From Methylocapsa acidiphila B2 (lineage in GTDB: Bacteria > Pseudomonadota > Alphaproteobacteria > Rhizobiales > Beijerinckiaceae), in NCBI RefSeq assembly GCF_000427445.1, contig NZ_KE386496.1:1-64000 (forward strand): a DNA stretch of 64,000 bases, written 5' to 3'. Shown piece by piece: positions 27,155 through 37,200 of this stretch. A model generated the notes under the pieces. That model was not told the origin of the DNA. It saw only the letters and a list, made by a program, of their open reading frames with translations, and did not search any database. The position numbers were made by a program, and so were the translations under genes. Numbering within the stretch: position 1 is the first letter of the stretch; every line of letters begins with the position of its first letter.

Positions 27155-28006
27155 ATGTTGCGCACATTTCTTTTGGCGTCTGCTGGCGCCGTCGCGCTCG
27201 CGGGTTCCGCCTTTGCGGCCGATCTCCCATCCCGCGCCCCGCCGCCGGCCTATGTTCCGCCCGCGCCGATCTTCACTTGGACCGGCGTTTATATCGGCGG
27301 CCAGATCGGTTACGCCTGGACCAATCCAAATGTCACATATGGCGACGCCGGCTATACGGTCGGGGGCTTTCCGCTCGGCTATGCCGACTCCTATAATGTC
27401 GGCGGCAACGCCAATGGCGTGATTGGCGGCGCTCATGTCGGCTACAATCTGCAGTTGGGCCAGTGGGTGTTAGGCCTCGAAGGCGATGTTGACGGCTCCA
27501 GCATCAGCAAGACAGTCTCCGTCTCGCCTTACTCCAGCTACTACGCGGACTATATCCCGACCACCTTCCACTCTAACCTTGGCATTCAGGGGTCGATCCG
27601 CGGTCGGGTCGGCATCGCATGGGACCGCGCGTTGCTTTACGCCACCGGCGGCGTCGCCTTCGGCGGCTTCACGAGCTATGTTTCAACTTCCTATGCGAAT
27701 CCGCAGGGGATTCTCTCGAATTTTCCCTTCTCGGGGAATGACAGCTTCTCGCAAACGCGCGTTGGCTGGACGGTCGGCGGGGGCCTCGAATACGCCATCA
27801 CCAACAATTGGTCTGTCCGGGGCGAATATCGCTATACCGATTTTGGACACACCTCCAATTACCTGGTCAACGCCTTCCCAGTCTATCCTGGCGATGTGAG
27901 CGTTGGCGCATGGGTGCATCGTCATCTCACCGAAAATAGGGTTCAGGTCGGCTTCAGCTATAAGTTCGACACCTTCCAGCCCGCTCCGGTTGTCGCCAAA
28001 TATTGA
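27155..28006 (+). CDS. outer membrane beta-barrel protein, Omp25/RopB type
   Basis: The 283-residue protein has a signal peptide (MLRTFLLASAGAVALAGSAFA) and then the family-typical ADLPSRAPPPAYVPPAPIFTWTG, where the barrel starts with VYIGGQIGYAW. Alternating beta-strand patterns follow, including SIRGRVGIAWDRALLYATGG and VGWTVGGGLEYAITNNWSVRGEYRYTDFG. The C-terminus ends in the barrel strand VQVGFSYKFD plus a short tail. Such proteins are abundant structural or adhesin-like outer-membrane proteins in rhizobia and brucellae. A ribosome-binding site GGGGAA precedes the ATG. Confidence 0.9.
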   Translation: MLRTFLLASAGAVALAGSAFAADLPSRAPPPAYVPPAPIFTWTGVYIGGQIGYAWTNPNVTYGDAGYTVGGFPLGYADSYNVGGNANGVIGGAHVGYNLQLGQWVLGLEGDVDGSSISKTVSVSPYSSYYADYIPTTFHSNLGIQGSIRGRVGIAWDRALLYATGGVAFGGFTSYVSTSYANPQGILSNFPFSGNDSFSQTRVGWTVGGGLEYAITNNWSVRGEYRYTDFGHTSNYLVNAFPVYPGDVSVGAWVHRHLTENRVQVGFSYKFDTFQPAPVVAKY

Positions 28007-28310
28007 TTGTAACTTTGGCGAATCTGATTTCTGATAAACCCAGTTGGTTTTTCTACAGTTGGGGCTAGCCTTTTTCTGGTTTGCGTCAACGGGAACTAAC
28101 TGCGAAGCTGAAGCGTTTGCAAAGTGAAAGCGTGTTCCGAAAAAGGAGAGTTCTCTTTTTCGACGGAATCACGCTTTCACTTTTTTCTTCTGAGCGCTTC
28201 TTTATCGATTGTGAATCGCTCTGGAGTTTTGAAAATATGTGAGCGTCGCGTGTGAGTTTGCGTTCGTTGATTGATTTTTGATTTTGCAGCAAGCGAGCAT
28301 GGAGAGAAGC
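28007..28310. other. intergenic stretch with palindrome between porin and peptidase
   Basis: No gene is supported here. It holds the long palindrome at 28121-28183 and, near the end, AT-rich sequence that could carry the promoter for the peptidase. The ribosome-binding GGAGAG of the next gene is at 28301-28306. Confidence 0.4.
28121..28183 (+). terminator. bulged palindrome followed by T-run, probable terminator or repeat
   Basis: The arm AAAGTGAAAGCGTG at 28121-28134 matches CACGCTTTCACTTT at 28170-28183, and the inner TTCCG/CGGAA pair extends the stem past a one-base bulge. A T-rich tract (TTTTTTCTTC) overlaps and follows the right arm on the plus strand. This looks like an intrinsic terminator for the porin gene, about 115 bases downstream of its stop. 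Its size also fits a dispersed intergenic palindrome. Confidence 0.55.
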
Positions 28311-29633
28311 ATGCGTTTAAGCTCAGAAAAGGTCCTCGTCGCGACCACTTTGATGATCGGCGCGGCCCAGGCCCAAGTCAGCACTAATGTTAATACGCAG
28401 CAAACTGCTCCAGGATCAGTAGCGGCAATTACGCGACAAAGTTCGCCGACGGCTGGTGGTTATGTCGTCGTTCCAACATCGAGCGTTCCGAATCCCGGAG
28501 ATCGCGGCAAGATTGCGCATACGAATTACCGCTTCTTCGTTCCTTACCAAGAAACGCAGGCCCAGTCCCAGACCCAGGCCGCTACTCCGAAGCTCGGCCC
28601 GCCCTTGGCCGGCTTTTTTTTCAATACGCCGGCTTCTCTCGCCTGCATCTATTCCGTGGTCTCGGCGAGTTCGGGATGCGACCCGAACATAGTCACGAAA
28701 GTTTCGACTTATGGCAGCAAGGTGATAGCCATCGTCGACGCCTACCACAATTCATCGGCTTTGGCTGATCTACAAACATATTCTACTCAATTTGGCCTGC
28801 CGGCGCCTAATCTTCAGATCGTCTATGCGACGGGCGTTCAGCCGCCTGTGGATTTTAACTGGGCCGGGGAAGAGGCGCTCGACCTCGACATGGCTCACGC
28901 GCTGGCGCCCAACGCAAAGATCATCCTGGTGGAAGCTGCGTCGAATTCCAATGCTGATCTTTTGCTCGCCGAGGATGTCGCCAGTGGGCTCGTGGCGGCG
29001 GCCGGAGGGGGGCAGGTTTCGAATAGCTGGGGGCAGGGCGAGTTTGTCGGCGAAACGACGCTCGATTCTCACTTTACGACCCCCAAGGTTGTCTATTTCG
29101 CTTCGACCGGGGATGATCCCGGCACGCAATGGCCGTCGGTTTCGGCGAATATCGTCGCGGTGGGAGGGACGACTGTCGTGCGTTCGGCCTCAGGCGCATT
29201 CCTCGGGGAGACGACTTGGGCGAGTGGCGGCGGCGGCCCCAGCACATATGTGGCGCGTCCGACATATCAAAATGGCATCGCCGGCGTCGTCGGAACCGCG
29301 CGGGGCGTGCCGGATGTCTCGGCTGTCGCTAACCCGAGCACCGGCGTGTGGGTTTATTGCAGCACGGGTTGCGGCAATGCGCCGATCAATAGTTGGTTCG
29401 GCATAGGAGGAACAAGCGTGTCGTCGCCCCTCGTCGCGGCGCTGACCAATGCAGCCGGGCATTTCGGTGTTTCGACATTTGCCGAGCTGAAATCGCTTTA
29501 CGCATTGCTCGGGTCGAATCGATTCAATGATATTACGCTCGGACTCTGCGGCATTGGCAGCGCCTATTCGGCGGTTGCCGGGTGGGACTTTTGCACGGGC
29601 GTCGGCACTCCACATACGCCGATGGGGCTTTGA
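28311..29633 (+). CDS. S53 (sedolisin) family peptidase, secreted
   Basis: A 440-residue protein with a signal peptide (MRLSSEKVLVATTLMIGAAQA). The sedolisin triad is visible: the E-x3-D pair E187 and D191 in GEEALDLDMAHALAP, and the Ser in GGTSVSSP (S369). The C-terminal DITLG and GWDFCTGVGTP resemble the calcium-binding and C-terminal motifs of S53 enzymes. The usual pro-domain of about 170 residues is not apparent; only about 105 low-complexity residues separate the leader from the catalytic domain. GGAGAG five bases before ATG 28311 supports this start over ATG 28299. Such enzymes are acid-active serine-carboxyl peptidases. Confidence 0.8.
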   Translation: MRLSSEKVLVATTLMIGAAQAQVSTNVNTQQTAPGSVAAITRQSSPTAGGYVVVPTSSVPNPGDRGKIAHTNYRFFVPYQETQAQSQTQAATPKLGPPLAGFFFNTPASLACIYSVVSASSGCDPNIVTKVSTYGSKVIAIVDAYHNSSALADLQTYSTQFGLPAPNLQIVYATGVQPPVDFNWAGEEALDLDMAHALAPNAKIILVEAASNSNADLLLAEDVASGLVAAAGGGQVSNSWGQGEFVGETTLDSHFTTPKVVYFASTGDDPGTQWPSVSANIVAVGGTTVVRSASGAFLGETTWASGGGGPSTYVARPTYQNGIAGVVGTARGVPDVSAVANPSTGVWVYCSTGCGNAPINSWFGIGGTSVSSPLVAALTNAAGHFGVSTFAELKSLYALLGSNRFNDITLGLCGIGSAYSAVAGWDFCTGVGTPHTPMGL

Positions 29634-29962
29634 TCGGTCAGCGCGGAACCGCCCGACCTGAGCGTTGCCTTGGCCTCGGTTTTTCATCGTGACTGAAGAA
29701 TAAAAATAGAGGCGTCGACTTATCAGCGGTGATCGGCGACGCGATTCGGAAGAGTCTTATTTGATGAATGAAGACGGCCCTCGTCGCCCGATGAGGGCCA
29801 GTCATCGAAAGGGTGTGGATGGCGTCGCCGGCCTTGTCCAGACAGCGCTTCGCGTCGTGATTCGAAGCGGGCGCTTCTGCCGGACGGTTCAATGGGCGGA
29901 TAAGGAAAATCAGGTCCCTCTCGCCATCCATCCGACAGGGACGATTTTCGAATATCGCAGCG
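29634..29962. other. intergenic stretch with hairpin between convergent genes
   Basis: No gene is supported in these 329 bases. It holds the hairpin at 29776-29799, and otherwise only short unconvincing open frames. Confidence 0.4.
29776..29799. terminator. hairpin between convergent peptidase and hypothetical gene
   Basis: GGCCCTCGTC and GATGAGGGCC form a 10-bp stem (one G-T pair) with a GCCC loop. It sits between two convergent genes and may terminate either. No strong T-run follows on either strand. Confidence 0.35.
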
Positions 29963-30385
29963 CTACTGCACGACTATTTGGTCTATTGCGCCGCCGTGAG
30001 ACATTGTCACCTTCGTCGGAACAAGGTCTTTCGGCAAAACAAATGTTTGCTGATATTCCACGGCGGTCGCGGCGACGTGATGCGGCTCAATTCCCGTCGG
30101 AGCCACTGCGGTAAGGACCAGGGCCAGCGTGGAGCGGTCGCCTCCCTGCGAATCCACGCGAGTGAGGGTCAGACTATAGCCGGGCGTCGGCTCTTGGCAA
30201 ATTCCCTTCACCGTGAGCTGGACCGTATCGACTCCGCGCGCCGTCGTCGCGGTCCATTGGCAGGCGCCGATGCTGCGGTCTGGGTGTTCGGCCCTCTCTA
30301 TGGCCAGGGCTGCTTGAGAAATAAGCCCCAACGCCACCGCGGCCAGCGCGCAAACAGCGGCCGCAATAATCTCACGACGCTGCAT
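29963..30385 (-). CDS. secreted hypothetical protein
   Basis: The 140-residue product has a signal peptide (MQRREIIAAAVCALAAVALG to about QAALA) and two Cys in the mature part (SIGACQWTATT and VKGICQEPTPGYSL), which could form a disulphide. The rest, with strands such as YSLTLTRVDSQGG and STLALVLTAVAPTG, looks like a small beta-rich periplasmic domain. I do not recognise the family. It is convergent to the S53-like peptidase. Confidence 0.65.
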   Translation of the reverse strand: MQRREIIAAAVCALAAVALGLISQAALAIERAEHPDRSIGACQWTATTARGVDTVQLTVKGICQEPTPGYSLTLTRVDSQGGDRSTLALVLTAVAPTGIEPHHVAATAVEYQQTFVLPKDLVPTKVTMSHGGAIDQIVVQ

Positions 30386-30777
30386 GGCGTCCTCCCGTTG
30401 GCATCAAAGTGACACATTCGAAGATTGTGGGAAAGCCGGATCCGAGGTGGATGGTCGTCTCCTCTTGGCGCGAGGGTCGCTCTCGCCGGCCTGAGCACTA
30501 AACACTCCAGGTTCGGCAATGTTCCGCCCGCGCCGAGCCGCCAGCGGCCGGCGCGCAGACTCAGCAGGGCGGCGGCGAAGAGCTTGTCCAGCCATTTTCG
30601 CTCAAATGGGATGAAACGCTCCGCCGCTTTTCGGGTTCAGGCGCGCTGAGCGACCTGCCGTCCGAGGACAGAAAAGCTACTCAGAACGAATTTCTTGAAT
30701 ATTCGTTCATCTAAACTCTCCCTTAACCCACGGCCCATCTAATGCGACCAAAGGGTACAGCGTCAGTGGGTTGCGTC
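30386..30777. other. intergenic stretch before NlpD-like gene
   Basis: No gene is supported in these 392 bases. It separates two divergent genes and must contain both promoters. The stretch near 30675-30735 is AT-richer than the rest. Confidence 0.4.
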
Positions 30778-32058
30778 ATGGGCCATTTCTTATCCATTTT
30801 TTGCTCGCGTCTCGCATTTCGGCTCGCCGTGACAGGAGCTGCGGCCGGCATGCTCGCCGGTTGCTCGAGCTCCGAACGCTTGGGCGATCCTTTCAGCAAC
30901 CCTTTCCAGACCTCGTCCGGTGGGGACGCCGCGTCCGCCGCGAGCCCCGCTCCAGCGGCTTCCGCTCCGGTGTCTCCCGTTCAGTCGCGTCCGCTTGCAG
31001 CCCCTGCGGCGAGCGCGCCGATCCTGGCTCAGCCGACTTCCAAGCTCGCCGCTGCGGCGCCGTCGCGCCCTGCGCAATCGGCCAGCGGATGGTCCGTGGA
31101 AGGCGGGTCGCCGGTCGTCGTCGCACAAGGGGAAAATGTCGAGGTTCTGGCGCGTCGTTACGGCGTGCCGGCCGAAGCGATCGTGCGGGCAAATGGTTTC
31201 GCCTCGGCGACGCAAGTTCAGCCTGGCTCGCGCGTCGTCATTCCTGTCTATAACGCGGCGCTGGCGGCCTCGAGCGGCGCGCATGTCCCAACAAGCGCGA
31301 GCGCAGCAACCGCGACGACGGCGCAGCAAGGCAAAAGCCGCTATGCCGAAAAAGCCAAGCTTCTGAAAGGCGGCGTCGGCGCGACCAAGCTCGCAGCCGC
31401 GGCGCCGGCCGTCCCGTCGAGCCCGGTGAAAGTTGCGTCGGAACCCAAGGCGGCGACGGCGAAAATTGCGGCGGCGGCGCCCAGTCCCGCTCCCGCGCCG
31501 ATCAAGCCGACCCCCAAGCTGGCGCAATCCATCAAAACTGAAACCGTCGTCGCGCAGCCCAAGGCGGCTAAGCCAGAGCCGGCGAGCGTCGCGAAAGCCG
31601 AGCCCGCGCCGGCCGAGGCGAAAAAAGCCGTGGTCGAGCCGGTCCAGACCGCTTCCATGGATACAAGCAAATCTGGCGCTGACGCCGCCAATCCGGAATT
31701 CCGCTGGCCGGCGCGGGGTCGCATCATCCAGGCTTTCAAGCCGGGCGGCAATGACGGCATCAACATCGCCGTGCCAGAGGGAACCTCGGTGAAGGCGGCG
31801 GAAAGCGGCGTCGTCGCTTATGCCGGAAACGAATTGAAAGGCTACGGCAACCTGATCCTGATTCGGCATCCGAACGGCTTCGTCACCGCCTATGCGAATA
31901 ATGGCGACATCGAAGTCAAACGTGGAGATACGGTCAAGCGCGGCCAGACCATCGCCAAATCCGGGCAAAGCGGCAATGTCGCCTCGCCGCAGCTTCATTT
32001 CGAGCTGCGCAAGGGCGCGACGCCGGTCGATCCGACGCAATATCTCGCCGGGCTCTAG
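30778..32058 (+). CDS. NlpD-like lipoprotein with LysM and degenerate M23 (LytM) domain
   Basis: A 426-residue lipoprotein. ATG 30778 gives a short leader with lipobox LAGC (Cys at about residue 29); ATG 30742 would make the leader longer than usual. A LysM domain (VVAQGENVEVLARRYGVPAE to GSRVVIPVY) binds peptidoglycan. A long Ala/Pro/Lys-rich linker follows. The C-terminal M23 domain lacks key zinc ligands: N325 and N329 replace the His and Asp of HxxxD, and N374 replaces the second His, while H407 in LHFEL remains. As in NlpD and EnvC, it is probably an amidase activator rather than an enzyme. A relation to daughter-cell separation is likely. Confidence 0.85.
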   Translation: MGHFLSIFCSRLAFRLAVTGAAAGMLAGCSSSERLGDPFSNPFQTSSGGDAASAASPAPAASAPVSPVQSRPLAAPAASAPILAQPTSKLAAAAPSRPAQSASGWSVEGGSPVVVAQGENVEVLARRYGVPAEAIVRANGFASATQVQPGSRVVIPVYNAALAASSGAHVPTSASAATATTAQQGKSRYAEKAKLLKGGVGATKLAAAAPAVPSSPVKVASEPKAATAKIAAAAPSPAPAPIKPTPKLAQSIKTETVVAQPKAAKPEPASVAKAEPAPAEAKKAVVEPVQTASMDTSKSGADAANPEFRWPARGRIIQAFKPGGNDGINIAVPEGTSVKAAESGVVAYAGNELKGYGNLILIRHPNGFVTAYANNGDIEVKRGDTVKRGQTIAKSGQSGNVASPQLHFELRKGATPVDPTQYLAGL

Positions 32059-32078
32059 CTGTTAGCCTTGGCCTTTGA

Positions 32079-32115
32079 TGGCGCATCCTTCTCGCGAGAC
32101 TTGAAGGATGCGCTA
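32079..32115. repeat. 13-bp stem hairpin after NlpD-like gene
   Basis: GCGCATCCTTC at 32081-32091 matches GAAGGATGCGC at 32103-32113, extended by a G-T and a T-A pair. The loop is 11 bases. It lies 20 bases after the NlpD-like stop and before the convergent EF-G gene. There is no T-run, so it may be a dispersed palindrome rather than a classical terminator. Confidence 0.4.
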
Positions 32116-32189
32116 CAATCACGGCTGAAGGCTGAGGATCGTTAAAGGCCTCGCCCCTCGCGAACACATTTGCAAAATGACTACAGGCG

Positions 32190-34160
32190 TCAGCGCATGG
32201 TCCGTTCGGGCGCGGCGCCGCGCGCTTCGGCGAGGTGATCGAAGCGACGCCGAAAGCTTCCGAGCCCCATCGTATCGGAGCGCAGCTCGATGATGAGGTC
32301 GTGAAGCTCTGAAGCCGGCGCCAGGGCTTCGACCTCGTCCCAGCCGGCCCAGCCCGGCCTCTCCATATAGCCGAGGATCTGGCCACGCCGGCCGGAGAGC
32401 AGACGCTGCGTCGCGGCGGTAAAGACGTTGGGGACGCTCGCCGTGACATGCTCGATCGGCTCGAGCAGGACGGGATCGGCCTTGGCGAGGGCTTCTCCGA
32501 TGGCGATGCGCGTCGCCGTCTTGAACGCCATCTCCGAACTATCCACGGTGTGGAAGGAGCCGTCGACCAGGGTTACGCCTACGTCGACCACCGGATAGCC
32601 GAACGGGCCTTTCTGCATCGCCTCCTCGGCGGCCTCGCGCACCGCCGGAATATATTGCTTCGGCACCGCGCCGCCGACGATCTTATCGGTGAACAGGAAG
32701 CCCGCGCCGCGCGGGCGGGGCTCGATCTCCAGCTTGACGTCGGCGAACTGGCCATGGCCTCCGGTCTGGCGCTTCAAGCGGCCATGTTGGGTGACGGCGC
32801 TCTTGATCGTTTCCTTATAGGCGACCTTCGGAGAGCTGACCGCGACTTGAAGGTTGTAGAATGCAGCCAATCGTTCGAGAGCGACATTGAGATGGATCTC
32901 GCCGCGGCCCTTCAGAAGCGTTTCGCCGGTCTCGAGATTATGTTCCAAAGTGAGGGACGGATCTTCCTCGACGAGCTTGTGCAAGGCCCCTGAGAGCTTC
33001 ACGTCGTCCTTGCGGTCTTTCGCCGCGATCGCCAAGGCGTAGAGCGGGGGCGGGGGCGCCGGGAAGGGGAGGGCCGCCGCGGGGCCCGCCGCTCCGAGCA
33101 CCGTTCCCGTCGAGACGCCTTCCAGCCGTCCGAGCGCGACGAGTTCTCCGGCTTCGGCTTCTTGCGTTCGGACCGCCTCGCCGCTGACGAAGCGGGAAAT
33201 TCCTCCGACGCGGACGCCGTCGAATGTGGCGCCGTCGCGGAGCGCGCCGCGCCAGATTCGTCCATAGGCGAGCTTGCCGGCTTGAACGGTCTTGAAGATT
33301 TGTAGCAGCGGCTCGTCGCCCTCGGCGATCCCATGGCGGGCGGCGGCGACGCGCGGACCTGGCGCATCATGGCGCAGGGCTTTCCACAAACGCGCCACGC
33401 CATGCCCTTGCGCTGCGGCGCCGAACAAGACCTCGACGATCGAATCCTTCGCCTGATCCTTGCGTAAATGCTGGTAGAGTTCGGCCGGCGTAGGCGCGAT
33501 GTCTTCGAGGATTTGCTCCATGAGCTCGTCGTCCTGGTCCGCGAGAGTCTCGGCTATGCCCGCCAGCGCCTCCTTCTCGGGTTCGCGCATGTCGGGCGGA
33601 AGTTCGATCAACTCGGAGGCTTGCTTCGGACGGTAGCGGTAGGCGCGTTCGGCGACGACATCCACGAACCCGGTGACGGAGTCGCCTTCGCGGATCGGGA
33701 TTTGGCGTAGCAGGAGAGGCCGCTTTGAATGGGCTTGAAGCGCCGCCAACATCTCGTGGACGGAGGTTGCGAGCGCATCGATCTTATTGACGAAGATAAA
33801 ATGAGGAATTCCGCTCTCTTCAAGCGTCCGTAAAATCACGGGCAGCAGAGACGCACGCTCGACGGTGGGCTCGCAGACGACGACCGCGAGATCGGCAGCG
33901 GTCAGGGCGCAGGATGCGTCGTAGGCGAACTCCACCGAGCCGGGACAATCGAGGATGGACCAGCGATCGCCCAAATAGGTGCAATGGCCAAGGCGGAGCT
34001 CCGTGCTCATCGTTCGATTTCGCGCATTGCTTGACCGCTTGAGCGGCGCGCCGGCCGCGGCGAGGAGCGCCTCGAACAAGGTCGACTTGCCGCTGCCATA
34101 TGGGCCAACGAGAGCGATCGAGCGCGGCCCCGCTGCGGCCTTCGGACAAGAACCTGTCAT
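32190..34160 (-). CDS. elongation factor G-like GTPase (EF-G2 type)
   Basis: A 656-residue EF-G paralogue. G1 is GPYGSGKST rather than the usual AHVDAGKTT. G3 is DCPGS and G4 is NKID. The usual switch I RGITI is missing. Domains II to V are recognisable (GKLAYGRIWRGALRDG, LTLEHNLETGETLLKGRGEIHL, GFLFTDKIVGGAVPKQYIPAV). EF-G-like proteins of this group are common next to canonical fusA but have poorly known roles and may lack translocase activity. ATG 34160 is preferred over the upstream 34211, since the extension is basic and unlike the family. Confidence 0.85.
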   Translation of the reverse strand: MTGSCPKAAAGPRSIALVGPYGSGKSTLFEALLAAAGAPLKRSSNARNRTMSTELRLGHCTYLGDRWSILDCPGSVEFAYDASCALTAADLAVVVCEPTVERASLLPVILRTLEESGIPHFIFVNKIDALATSVHEMLAALQAHSKRPLLLRQIPIREGDSVTGFVDVVAERAYRYRPKQASELIELPPDMREPEKEALAGIAETLADQDDELMEQILEDIAPTPAELYQHLRKDQAKDSIVEVLFGAAAQGHGVARLWKALRHDAPGPRVAAARHGIAEGDEPLLQIFKTVQAGKLAYGRIWRGALRDGATFDGVRVGGISRFVSGEAVRTQEAEAGELVALGRLEGVSTGTVLGAAGPAAALPFPAPPPPLYALAIAAKDRKDDVKLSGALHKLVEEDPSLTLEHNLETGETLLKGRGEIHLNVALERLAAFYNLQVAVSSPKVAYKETIKSAVTQHGRLKRQTGGHGQFADVKLEIEPRPRGAGFLFTDKIVGGAVPKQYIPAVREAAEEAMQKGPFGYPVVDVGVTLVDGSFHTVDSSEMAFKTATRIAIGEALAKADPVLLEPIEHVTASVPNVFTAATQRLLSGRRGQILGYMERPGWAGWDEVEALAPASELHDLIIELRSDTMGLGSFRRRFDHLAEARGAAPERTMR

Positions 34161-34269
34161 GATGACGCCTTCCTTCCTCCAGCGGAGCCGTCTTGAGCGC
34201 GGCTCCTGCAACGCTAGAACGGCGTCGCGCCGGCAAAGGATCCACAGCCTCAGCCGTTTGGGCGTCGCC

Positions 34270-37200
34270 TCAGGCCGCTTTTCGTCCTTCTTCGGCCGCT
34301 TGCGGCTCAGCTTTGGGCGGCCGCATTTTCGTCAGTTGACGTCCGGCATATGCGCTGAACGCCTCCATGTAGAGATAGGTGACCGGCGTCGTGAAGAGCG
34401 TCAGGACCTGCGAAACGAGGAGGCCGCCGACCACGGCGACGCCGAGCGGTTGACGAAGATCTGCGCCCGCGCCGATTCCAATGGCGATGGGAAGCGCCCC
34501 TAGGATCGCGGCCATCGTCGTCATCATAATAGGCCTGAAGCGCAGAACCGCAGCCTCGTAGATCGCCTCCTCGGCTGATTTTTGCTCGACCCGCAGGCGC
34601 TCCAGCGCGAAATCGATCATCATAATCGCGTTCTTCTTGACGATGCCGATCAGCATGATGAGCCCGATGATCGCCATCATCGTCAAATCGAAGCCAAAGA
34701 GGCGGAGAAAGAAAAGTGCGCCGACCGCCGCCGAGGGAAGGCTGAGTAAAATCGTGAAAGGATGGATAAAGCTCTCATAGAGAACGCCGAGCACGACATA
34801 GACAGCGAAAAGAGCTGTGGCGATGAGCAGCGGCTGCGTCGACAGCGAATTCTGGAATTCTTGAGCGGTTCCTTGAAATGAAGTCTGCAAGGTCGGAGGC
34901 AGGCCGATCTCCTTCTCCGCCTGTTGGACGCCTTCGACGGCCTGTCCGAGCGAAACGCCGGGCTTGAGGTTGAATGACAGAGTGACCGACGGAAATTGTC
35001 CTTGATGATTGACCGACACCGTTCCCGGTCGCGGCATGAGCTTGGCGAATTGGCTAATGGAGATCATCTTGCCGGCGCCGCCGCGCACATAGAGGCGCGA
35101 GAGCGCCGACAGGTCCTGTTGATACTGCGGCGCGACCTCGAGGAGAATATGGAAGGTGTTCAGCGGTCCATAGAGCTGTGCGATGAAAGGCTGGCCAAAG
35201 GCGTCGTAGAGCGTCTGTTCGATCGTCGTGACGTTGACGCCGAGGCGCGAGGCGGCGTCGCGGTCGATCTCGATCATTAATTGCGGGCTGCCGGATTGGA
35301 GATCGCTCGCGACGTCCTGCAGGCTCGGAAGCGTCTGGAGCTTGGCCAGGATCTTCGGCGCCCATTCGTTGAGTTCCTGGGGATTAGTGTCGAGCAGCGT
35401 GTATTGATATTGCGTCCGGGCGAGGCGCGCCCCGACCTGAATGTTCTGGATCGACTGCAGATAGGTCGAAATGCCTGGCAACGTCGCAAGCTTCGGACGC
35501 AGACGGTCGATGATCTGCTGGGCGGTGGCGCTTCTTTGGTCGAAAGGTTTGAGCTGAATGTATAGGCGTCCGGTGTTCAGGCCCGCACTTGCATTGCCGC
35601 CGATGAAGGAGCCGAAGCTCGCGACGTCGGGATCGGCGAGGATCACCTTGGCCACGGCTTCCTGGCGCTCGGCCATGCCCTGAAAGGAAATGTCCTGGTC
35701 GGCCTGTGTGAAGGCGAAGATGAGGCCTGTGTCTTCTTGTGGGAAAAAGCCTTTCGGCGTCGTGACGAAGAGCCAACCGGAGAGCGCGATGAGCGCGAGA
35801 TTGAGCAGCATCACGGGGCGGCGATGCCGCAGCGAGAATTTCAGAAGGCGCTCGTAGCCAGCGACGCTCGCGGCGAAGGCTCGCTCGCTCCATTCATAGA
35901 TTTTGCCATGGCGAGCGTCCTTCGGATTTTTCAGCACGAGCGAGGCCGTCATCGGCGACAGGGTCAGGGCGATGAGGGCGGACAAGACGATCGCCGCGGT
36001 GACGGTCACGCCGAATTCGCGAAACAGCCGACCGATGACGCCGCCCATGAAGAGCAGCGGGATAAAGACTGCGATCAGCGAGACCGTTATCGAGATGATC
36101 GTGAACCCTATTTCCTTCGACCCGTCCAACGCGGCTTTCATCCGACCGCCGCCTTCCTCCATATGCCTGTAGATATTTTCAAGCATGACGATGGCGTCGT
36201 CCACGACGAGCCCCACGGCAAGCGTTAACGCCATGAGCGACAGATTGTCGAGGCTGTAGCCGAGCAGATACATGACAGCGAAAGTGCCGAGAAGCGACAA
36301 CGGCACGGTCGCGCCAGGGATAAGGGTCGCCCAGACATTGCGTAGGAAAGCGAAGATCACGATCACGACGAGGACGATCGTGCCGGCGAGCGTCAGCTTC
36401 ACGTCGGCGAAGCTATCGCGGATGGAGATCGAGCGGTCGCTGACGACAGAGAGCTTGATGGATGGCGGAATCGACGCTTGAAGCGTGGGCAGAAGCGCCT
36501 TGATCCGATTGACGAGCTCGATCGTGTTGGCGCCCGGCTGGCGCCAGATGCCGATCATTTCGCCGCGCCGATCGCCGACCCAGCCGGCTTGCAGCGGACT
36601 TTCGGCGTCGATCACGACCTTGGCGACGTCGCCGACGCGCACCGGAGCGCCGTTGCGATAGACGATGACTGAATTGGCGACGTCCCGCGGCGAAAATAGC
36701 TGGCCGTTCGATCCGATTTGGTAGGATTGCCGCGGTCCCTGCAATGTGCCGACGGGAAGGTTCGCGGTATTGCTCGCGACGGAGTTCGCGAGCTCGTCCA
36801 AGCCGACGCCGCGCGCCGCGAGCGCCAAAGGATTGACCATGATCGTCGGCGCGAATTTCTGTTGCCCGAAGATGCCGACTTGGCCGACGCCGATCAGCAT
36901 GGAAACACGCTGTGCGATGTTCAAATCCGCATATTGATCGAGCTCCGTCAGCGGCATCGTCTCTGAGGTCAACCCGAGGATGAGGATCGGCTGGTCGGCG
37001 GGATTGACTTTTCGATAGGTCGGCGGCGTCGGAAGATTTTTCGGCAGATAGCCGAGCGCTGCGTTGATCGCGCCTTGCACGTCGCCGGCGGCCCCGTCGA
37101 TGCTGCGCGAGAGATCGAATTGCAGCGTGACGACCGTCGTGCCGAGAACGCTCGTCGAGGTGATCTGATTGACGCCTGGCAGGCTTGCGAATTGCCGCTC

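Noticed and set aside
30790..32040. 416-residue minus-strand open frame opposite the NlpD-like gene
   Set aside because: Arg-rich, repetitive composition from the complement of an Ala/Pro-rich linker; the plus-strand gene has a lipobox, LysM and M23 domain.
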